A stretch of DNA of 64,000 nucleotides, taken from the NCBI RefSeq assembly GCF_004349065.1, contig NZ_SMKZ01000036.1, positions 1 to 64,000 on the forward strand. The letters are read 5' to 3'. The stretch's first letter is position 1, and the number at the start of each line of letters is the position of its first letter. Made by a program: the position numbers and the translations under genes. The DNA is from Jiangella asiatica. GTDB lineage: Bacteria; Actinomycetota; Actinomycetes; Jiangellales; Jiangellaceae. Shown one piece after another: positions 59,201 to 64,000 of the stretch. Under the pieces are notes generated by a model that did not search any database, was not told where the DNA came from, and saw nothing but the letters and a program-made list of their open reading frames with translations.

Positions 59201-62005
59201 GTGAGTACCGTGGTCGTAGTAGAACGTGACGTCGGTCGGCGCGGCCAGCGGCAGCGGGATGTTGGGCCCGTCGCGGCGGGCGCCGGCACCATAGTTCTCC
59301 GCCCACGAGCCGTCGATGGCGGCCTTGTACTCGAACTCGCCGGCCGGCAGCGTGAACGTCCCCTTCCAGACGTCGTCCTTCGTGTCGAGGGTCAACCCGG
59401 CCTGGACGCACGTTGGGTCCCAGTCGCCGGCACAGCCGATCTCGCTGTTGAGGCTGCCCGGGACGGTGACCCGGTCCGGCTGCTCGACCGGGCCGCCGCC
59501 GCCCGGCTCCTCGCCCTCGTCCACCGGGTCGCCGACCACGCCGTACGTCGACGCCACCGAGAGGTTGCCGGAGTGGTCCTTCAGCACTGCCCGGTACTCG
59601 ACCAGCGTGCCGTGCGCGAGGTCCGTGACGTCGTGGAAGACGCGGTACGGGGCGTTGTCGTCGGTGCCGATGACCTGCCACTCGGAAGTCCCGAGCGGGC
59701 GCCAGGCCAGCGTGACCTGGTTGAACCCGCCGTCCGGCACCGAGACCCCCACCTCGGCGCGGCCGCCGACGGTGCCACCGGGGCCGGGGGCGCGGAAGTG
59801 CGTCGCGGGCGCGTCCTTCGACTCCCTCAGCGGCTTCGACGCCTCCCAGACGACGGCGCTGAGCGGCGGGACGGTGACGGTGACACGTCCCTCGGCGTCG
59901 GAGCGGACGGCCTCGGTGTCGGCGGGCCAGACCGGGCCGAACGTGGTGCGTGCGTTGAAGGTGTCGAAGCTCGCGGTCCGTGCCTCGGTCGTGTTGTTGG
60001 CGGCGACGACATACTCGACCTGCTCGTCGGCGTCGATGCGGCTGAACGCGTAGACGCCCGCGTCGTCGCTGGCGTAGCGGTGGATCTGCGCGCCGTCGGC
60101 CAGCGCCGGGTGCTCGTCGCGCAGCGCCGACAGCTCGGCCAGGCGCTGGTAGATCGGGTGCTCAGGGTCGAAGTTCTCCTCAGCCGTGGTGGCGTCGGTG
60201 CCGATGAGGTCGTCGTCGTTGTAGCTGGCGACGGCGCTGGGGAACATGTCCTGGCGGGCGTCCTTGTCGCCGCCGTCGCCGGTGAAGCCCTGCTCGTCGC
60301 CGTAGTACACGACCGGCTGGCCGCGAGTGAAGTACATGAGCTCGTGTGCCAGCAGGTCCCGCTCGAGCTGCTCCTGCGCGGCGACGCCGGTGTCCTGGAC
60401 GAACCTCCCGATGCGGCCCATGTCGTGGTTCCCGAGGAACGTCGGCAACGAGTACGCGTTGGAGTCCGCGTCGGTGTAGTAGTCGTCGCCGGCGAACAGG
60501 TCACGCAGCTCCGTCGTGGGCCGGCCGGTCGCGAAGCCCTGCGCCCGGGCCTGGAAGCCGAAGTCGATGGTGGCCTGCAGCCCGCCCTCGGTCGTGTAGC
60601 GCGACATCGCCGCCGGGTTGGCGTCGAAGACCTCGCCGAACATGAAGAAGTCGTCGGCGCCGGAACCGTGCGCGGCGTCCAGCACCTCGGGCGCGAACTT
60701 CTGCCAGAACTCCATGTTGACGTGCTTGACGGTGTCGATGCGGAAGCCGTCGACGCCGAACGCTGCCCAGAACCGGTAGACGTCGATCATCCCGTCCCGC
60801 ACCGCCGGCTGCTCGGTGAACAGGTCGTCCAGGCCGACGAAGTCGCCGTACAGGTCGCCCTCGGTGCCGTCAAAGGCCGCGTTGCCGCGGTTGTGGTAGA
60901 GCGTGGGATCGTTCAGCCAGGCCGGGACCTTGACGGTGGCGTCCTCGGGCGTGCGGAAGAACGGCGTGTACGGGAACGACGTCCGCGGGTCCAGTGGCGG
61001 GAAGGTCTCGCCGGCGGCGTACTGGCTGTCGTCGAAGACGTTGCCGGCCGCGTCGACGTAGGGGACGTCCCCCGTGGGGATGTAGGTGTACGCGCCCTCT
61101 TCGTAGTCGATGACGTCGGCGGTGTGGTTCGTGATGATGTCGAAGAAGACCTTGATCCCCCGGGCATGTGCCTCGTCGATCAGTTGGCGCAGCTCCTCGT
61201 TCGTGCCCAGGTGCGGGTCGATCTGGGTGAAGTCGGTGATCCAGTAGCCGTGGTACCCGGCGCTGACGTCGGCGCCGCTCCCCTGCACGGGGCGGTTCTT
61301 GAACGACGGCGTCATCCAGATCGAGGTGACACCCATGTCCTCGATGTAGTCGAGCCTCCGCAGGATGCCGGCGATGTCGCCGCCGTGGTAGAAGCCCTTG
61401 TCAGCCGGGTCGTAGCCGTGGGTCAGCCGGGGCTCTTCGGTGCCGGGCGGTACCGCGTGGCCGCCGGTGTCGTTCGACGGGTCGCCGTTGTCGAACCGGT
61501 CGGCCATCACGAAGTAGAAACGCTCGTCGGTGAGGTCGTCGCGCAGGCTGGTGCCGGCCAGCTCGCGGTCGGGCTCGGTGAGGCCGGGCTGCTCCTGGGT
61601 CGGCGCGACGGCGATCCGGTGCGTCGCGTGGTCGTAGGAGAACGTCACGTCGGCGTCCTCGGCCAGCACCAGCGGGAGGTTCGGCCCGTTCGCGACACCG
61701 TCCGCGCCGTAGTTCTCGTCCCACCCACCGTTCAGCGCGACCTTGAACTCGTAGCTGCCGGCCGGGAGGGTGACGCTGATCGCGTACACGCCGTCGGCGG
61801 TAGCCGTCAGACGGGTCTGCGCGCAGGCCGGATCCCAGTCGCCGCCGCAGCCCAGCTCGCTCTGCAAGCTGCCCGCCAGCGTGACGCTGCTGGGCGCCGG
61901 CGTGTGATCGGCCGCGGCCGGTGTCGTCGCCGCGGCGACCGCCGTGACGAGCAGCCCGAGCGCGGCGAGTGGGGCGACGAAGCGGCGCGGAGTCGAGGTC
62001 GGCAT
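56234..62005 (-). CDS. Secreted alpha-amylase / type I pullulanase fusion with three X25 domains
   Basis: A 1923-residue exported enzyme for starch and branched glucan breakdown. In order: a signal peptide (about 1-32); an X25 domain ([21 protein letters not shown]); a GH13 alpha-amylase (about 150-720) with catalytic residues in [19 protein letters not shown] and GNHDMGR; an Fn3-like segment; two more X25 domains (about 845-1050); and a GH13 pullulanase with [34 protein letters not shown] and [10 protein letters not shown], then a C-terminal beta domain. The amylase would cut alpha-1,4 bonds and the pullulanase alpha-1,6 branches. TGGGAG lies close upstream of the ATG. A CTTGCAGCAAG operator upstream suggests LacI-type maltose control. 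Confidence 0.93.
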   Translation of the reverse strand: MPTSTPRRFVAPLAALGLLVTAVAAATTPAAADHTPAPSSVTLAGSLQSELGCGGDWDPACAQTRLTATADGVYAISVTLPAGSYEFKVALNGGWDENYGADGVANGPNLPLVLAEDADVTFSYDHATHRIAVAPTQEQPGLTEPDRELAGTSLRDDLTDERFYFVMADRFDNGDPSNDTGGHAVPPGTEEPRLTHGYDPADKGFYHGGDIAGILRRLDYIEDMGVTSIWMTPSFKNRPVQGSGADVSAGYHGYWITDFTQIDPHLGTNEELRQLIDEAHARGIKVFFDIITNHTADVIDYEEGAYTYIPTGDVPYVDAAGNVFDDSQYAAGETFPPLDPRTSFPYTPFFRTPEDATVKVPAWLNDPTLYHNRGNAAFDGTEGDLYGDFVGLDDLFTEQPAVRDGMIDVYRFWAAFGVDGFRIDTVKHVNMEFWQKFAPEVLDAAHGSGADDFFMFGEVFDANPAAMSRYTTEGGLQATIDFGFQARAQGFATGRPTTELRDLFAGDDYYTDADSNAYSLPTFLGNHDMGRIGRFVQDTGVAAQEQLERDLLAHELMYFTRGQPVVYYGDEQGFTGDGGDKDARQDMFPSAVASYNDDDLIGTDATTAEENFDPEHPIYQRLAELSALRDEHPALADGAQIHRYASDDAGVYAFSRIDADEQVEYVVAANNTTEARTASFDTFNARTTFGPVWPADTEAVRSDAEGRVTVTVPPLSAVVWEASKPLRESKDAPATHFRAPGPGGTVGGRAEVGVSVPDGGFNQVTLAWRPLGTSEWQVIGTDDNAPYRVFHDVTDLAHGTLVEYRAVLKDHSGNLSVASTYGVVGDPVDEGEEPGGGGPVEQPDRVTVPGSLNSEIGCAGDWDPTCVQAGLTLDTKDDVWKGTFTLPAGEFEYKAAIDGSWAENYGAGARRDGPNIPLPLAAPTDVTFYYDHGTHWITSDAQDPVVTVPGSFQSELGCPDDWDPSCMRSWLKDPDGDGVYTLTTTGIAAGSYEAKVTHGLTWDENYGAGGAADGSNIAFTVPAGARTTMSYDVATHVLTVTSSAATSQADLTRQKAHWLERGLLAWDLPEAAAGWSFRLHAAPAGGLGLDAEAVTGATSYPLTLDGDGLPDAVREKYPHLASYGALRLVSRDAAQAEDLLTGQLAVAAYDDLGRLVDATGVQLPGVLDDVYAGAADRELGVVWQGRRPDIAVWAPTSKHVDLMLTLPGSSTETTVPMRRDRDGVWVARGNPRWRGASYAFAVQVYVPETDAVETNVVTDPYSVALTTNSRRSLVVDLSDAALKPTGWDDLDKPELPQPEDTTIYEFHLRDFSVDDETVPAADRGTYRAFTHAEGSGMRHLSALAGAGLNTVHLLPVFDIATIPEVRADQAVPDCDLAGLTAADPAGQAQQDCVTAATGQDGFNWGYDPLHYTVPEGSYATDPQGTARTREFREMVAALNGTGLRVVMDVVYNHTHAAGQDEKSVLDRIVPGYYQRLSATGALETSTCCANTASEHAMMEKLIVDSVLTWARDYKVDGFRFDLMGHHSRATMERVRAALDELTPEADGVDGSSIYVYGEGWNFGEVADNARFVQATQLEMFGAGIGTFNDRLRDGVRGGGPFDEDPRLQGFASGLFTDPNGAPVNGTPDEQRERLLHHQDLIKVGLAGNLRDYTFVDRTGATVTGADVDYNGSSAGYTADPEEVITYVDAHDNETLYDVLAYKLPADTPMADRVRMNVLALATTALGQGPSFWHAGADLLRSKSLDRNSYDSGDWFNRIDWTGQESTFGSGLPPATDNEAKWDFMRPLLGSPALKPGPGAMTMSTAMAQDLLRLRFSSPLFRLGSASLVEDRVSFGDGGPSQAPGVIVMEIDDRAGTDLDPDRERIVVVFNATPSEVTVPVDDAAGLRLHPVQAAGTDPVVRSTAVTDTGISVPARTVAVLEQP

Positions 62006-62071
62006 CGGGCACTCCCACGGCGGACGGCGATGTCACGGCGCCTGTGACGCTAGCCACCCCTCGCGACGGAT

Positions 62072-62088
62072 GCAAGGCTTGCAGCAAG
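62072..62088. promoter_or_regulatory. Candidate LacI/MalR-type operator upstream of the pullulanase
   Basis: GCAAG-G-CTTGC and CTTGC-A-GCAAG overlap in 17 bases. CTTGCAG-type repeats precede amylase genes in Streptomyces, where MalR-like LacI repressors act. The site lies 67 bases before the start codon. The rest of the 316-base gap (62006-62321) holds only the palindromic repeat copy B. Confidence 0.5.
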
Positions 62089-62182
62089 CTTTCATCGATC
62101 TTCCCGCGGCCCGCCCGGCTCACCTCCGCTCACCGCACCGCTCACCCCGCACCCCTCCCACCGCACGGCTCACCCCCTCCCG

Positions 62183-62257
62183 CGTTGATCGTGGAGTAGT
62201 CGCGGAATCGCCGCCCGATATGTCCGATGGATTCCGCGGTCGCTCCAAGATCAACGG
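62183..62257. repeat. 75-nt nested palindromic repeat, copy B
   Basis: Same layout as 3005-3079: CGTTGATC-TGGAGT outside, CGCGGAAT and ATTCCGCG inside, CTCCAAGATCAACGG at the end. The internal stem is better preserved here than in copy A, whereas the outer stem is better in copy A, so compensating changes can be compared. Confidence 0.75.
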
Positions 62258-62321
62258 GTTGGTCGCACCAGGACGGGACCAACACGGGACCGGCGTGCGC
62301 CCGAGAGGTCCCGGCTGAACG

Positions 62322-63473
62322 TCAAGCGGCGGGGACGGGCACGGGCGGCGGCGGGCCGACGTACCGCGCCGCCGGTCGGATGATCTTGCTGTCGGCGGCC
62401 TGCTCGAGGATGTTCGCAGCCCAGCCGACCACCCGGGCGACCGCGAACGTCGGAGTGAACATCGCCCGCGGCAGGCCGCACTGCTCCATCACCACGCCGG
62501 CGTAGAACTCCACGTTCGTGTGCAGCGCACGGTTGGGCTTGAGCTCGGCCAGGGTCGCCTCGACCTGCCGCTCGACCTCGACGGCGAAGTCGACCAGCTG
62601 GCCGCCGAAGCGCTGGGCGATGCCGCGCAGCATCCGCGAGCGCGGGTCCTCCGTGCGGTAGACGGGATGGCCGAAGCCCATGATGCGTTCGCCGCCCAGC
62701 ACCTGCTCGCGCACCCAGGCCTCGGTGCGGTCCGGGGTCCCGATGGCGTCCAGCGAGTCCAGTGCCCGGCTCGGCGCACCGCCGTGCAGTGGACCGGACA
62801 GCGCGCCGACGGCCCCGGCCAGGCAGGCCGCGACGTCGGCGCCGGTGGAGGCGATGACCCGGGCGGTGAACGTGGATGCGTTGAAGCCGTGGTCGACGGT
62901 CGAGATGAGGTACTGCTCGATGGCGCGCGCGTATTCCGGGGCCGGCTCCTGGCCGGTCATCATGTACAGGTAGTTCGCGGCATGCCCCAGGTCCGCGCGC
63001 GGCTCGACCGGCGCCAGGCCCTGCCCCAGCCGGTACAGCGCCGCGAGCAGCGTCGGCGTGACGGCGCAGGCGAGCAGCGCGTCGGCCCGCCGCTGGTCGA
63101 CGTCGAGGTCGTAGACGGGCTGGAAGCCGGCGGACGCCCCGGTCAGGGACAGCATGGTGCGCAGCCCGGTCATCGCCCCGGTCGGTCCGCTGGCGCGGAC
63201 GATCGCCGGTAGTGCGTCCGCGACGTCGCCGGGCAGCCGGCGCAGGCCCGCCACCCTCGCGGCGAACGCCTCGGCCCGGGCCGGGTCGGGCAGCTCACCG
63301 AAGAACATCAGGTGCCAGACGTCCTCGAACGTCCGGGTCTCGGCCAGCTCGACGGCGGAGTACTCCCGGTAGTGGTAAAAGCCCTCCAGCCCGCGGACGT
63401 CGCCCAGTGCCGTCTCCGTGACGACCACGCCGGCCAGGCCGCGCGGAACGTCGATCGATCCATGGGTCGCCAT
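62322..63473 (-). CDS. Citrate synthase family protein (citrate synthase 2 / methylcitrate synthase-like)
   Basis: Condenses acetyl- or propionyl-CoA with oxaloacetate; 383 residues. Active-site His are in GALSGPLHGGAP and IMGFGHPVYR, and the C-terminal NVEFYAGVVMEQCGLP with the conserved Asp-equivalent region and FAVARVVGWAANILEQ close the fold. The N-terminus GLAGVVVTETALGDVRGLEG is that of the short gram-positive type. The ATG at 63473 follows GGGAGGAG. The Pro/Val tail is short. It is divergent from a second citrate-synthase-like gene with an N-terminal helix-turn-helix, with an operator-rich gap between. Confidence 0.93.
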   Translation of the reverse strand: MATHGSIDVPRGLAGVVVTETALGDVRGLEGFYHYREYSAVELAETRTFEDVWHLMFFGELPDPARAEAFAARVAGLRRLPGDVADALPAIVRASGPTGAMTGLRTMLSLTGASAGFQPVYDLDVDQRRADALLACAVTPTLLAALYRLGQGLAPVEPRADLGHAANYLYMMTGQEPAPEYARAIEQYLISTVDHGFNASTFTARVIASTGADVAACLAGAVGALSGPLHGGAPSRALDSLDAIGTPDRTEAWVREQVLGGERIMGFGHPVYRTEDPRSRMLRGIAQRFGGQLVDFAVEVERQVEATLAELKPNRALHTNVEFYAGVVMEQCGLPRAMFTPTFAVARVVGWAANILEQAADSKIIRPAARYVGPPPPVPVPAA

Positions 63474-63490
63474 GTTCGCTCCTCCCGCCA

Positions 63491-63533
63491 TCAATGATTG
63501 ATGTCAATCGTAGATATATTGATTTCCGTCAAT
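63491..63533. promoter_or_regulatory. Operator cluster between the two citrate-synthase genes
   Basis: Alternating ATTGA and TCAAT half-sites: TCAAT-G-ATTGA (63491-63501), ATTGA-TG-TCAAT (63497-63508) and ATTGAT-TTCCG-TCAAT (63518-63533). This is the most AT-rich stretch nearby and must hold both divergent promoters. A dimeric repressor binding all dyads would co-regulate the two genes. Confidence 0.55.
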
Positions 63534-63553
63534 ATCGGTCGGGAGGTGCGACG

Positions 63554-64000
63554 ATGGCGGAGCCACGACGGCTGACGACGCGGCAGGTGGCCATCCGGCT
63601 CGGGGTCAAGCCGGCGACGGTGTACGCCTACGTCAGCCGCGGACTGCTCACCAGCCGGCGCGGCCTGGGCGGGCGCGCCAGCACGTTCGACGCCGACGAG
63701 GTCGAACGGCTCGCGCAGCGCGGCCGCGGCGGGCGCCCCATCGACGACGGTGCCCCGGTCGGCGGCGTGGTCGGCGACAGGGCTGGGGCACCGGCGAGCG
63801 CGGACGGCGGCACCCACCACGGCGACGACGGCGCAGGCGCGGCGCTCCGTCCGGCGGCGGCCGCGATCGGGCCCACGTACAGCTCGGTCACGCTGATCGA
63901 GGCCGACCGCCACTACCACCGGGGTGTCGACGCGCTGGCCCTGGCCGCGGGATACCGCTACGAGGAGATCGCCTGGTGGCTGTGGACCGGCACCATGACG
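63554..64000 (+). CDS. Citrate synthase-like protein with N-terminal helix-turn-helix, truncated by the window end
   Basis: A partial gene, 149 codons visible. It starts at ATG 63554 with GGGAGG upstream. The first 60 residues are a MerR/Xre-like helix-turn-helix (LTTRQVAIRLGVKPATVYAY and SRGLLTSRRGLGGRAS). A Gly/Ala/Asp-rich linker follows, then the opening of a citrate synthase (TYSSVTLIEADRHYHRGVDA and YEEIAWWLWTG). Such fusions are known in actinobacteria next to a plain citrate synthase. Whether the HTH binds DNA or serves assembly is unknown; the gap operators just upstream are natural targets. The reading frame is open to the last base. Confidence 0.8.
   Translation, partial: MAEPRRLTTRQVAIRLGVKPATVYAYVSRGLLTSRRGLGGRASTFDADEVERLAQRGRGGRPIDDGAPVGGVVGDRAGAPASADGGTHHGDDGAGAALRPAAAAIGPTYSSVTLIEADRHYHRGVDALALAAGYRYEEIAWWLWTGTMT

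Noticed and set aside
58409-62047. 1212-codon plus-strand open frame opposite the amylase-pullulanase
   Set aside because: Antisense shadow with no recognisable domain; the minus frame has both GH13 catalytic sets.

Overview
The window is very GC-rich DNA with short intergenic gaps, frequent GTG starts and many 4-base start/stop overlaps, as in an actinomycete (Actinomycetota). F420-dependent enzymes, CIRCE-controlled groESL, a histidine-tailed GroEL and the gene order rplM-rpsI-glmM-coaA-glmS-acpS-nnr-alr-tsaE-tsaB-rimI-tsaD-groES-groEL all fit. A Jiangella-like genus is my guess from style and gene content; nothing in the window proves it.

Layout. 0-4.1 kb: a BtuCDF-type importer cassette that looks like the proposed F420-0 transporter, followed by a convergent F420-dependent oxidoreductase. 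4.2-7.5 kb: a divergent sialic-acid pair (secreted sialidase and Tat-exported Kelch mutarotase) around a shared control region. 7.5-10.5 kb: a lipoprotein, then groEL and groES on the minus strand with two CIRCE operators. 10.5-12.0 kb: a decayed integrated element bounded by a 21-bp direct repeat that covers the -35 box of the groESL promoter. It carries a broken tyrosine recombinase and a two-gene cargo (P-loop kinase plus GNAT acetyltransferase). A remnant of a second, unrelated gene lies just outside. 12.4-18.4 kb: small metabolic enzymes (THUMP-like methyltransferase, Nudix, GDPD, nitronate monooxygenase, carboxylate-amine ligase, M20 amidohydrolase).

18.5-33.8 kb: a block for the cell exterior. 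It holds a 1784-residue propeller/RCC1 protein directly downstream of a large AAA-LuxR regulator, a 1581-residue S8 protease that shares an unnamed module with the propeller protein, and a GH3 lipoprotein. 33.8-35.8 kb: P450 and HAD phosphatase.

35.8-52.2 kb: the housekeeping run on the minus strand, covering t6A tRNA modification (tsaD, tsaB, tsaE), rimI, cell-wall precursors (alr, glmS, glmM), NAD(P)HX repair, acpS, coaA and ribosomal proteins L13 and S9. It is interrupted by a vapBC toxin-antitoxin pair and a pentapeptide-repeat gene translationally coupled to tsaE. 52.3-64 kb: a frameshifted GNAT gene, a TPR-LuxR regulator, an FAD monooxygenase, a 1923-residue secreted amylase-pullulanase fusion, and two divergent citrate-synthase-family genes, the second cut by the window end.

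Several non-coding repeat families stand out: a 75-nt nested palindrome in two copies, a second ~100-nt element in two copies, a 47-bp direct repeat framed by a 21-bp inverted repeat, and several long hairpins. No tRNA, rRNA or CRISPR array was seen.
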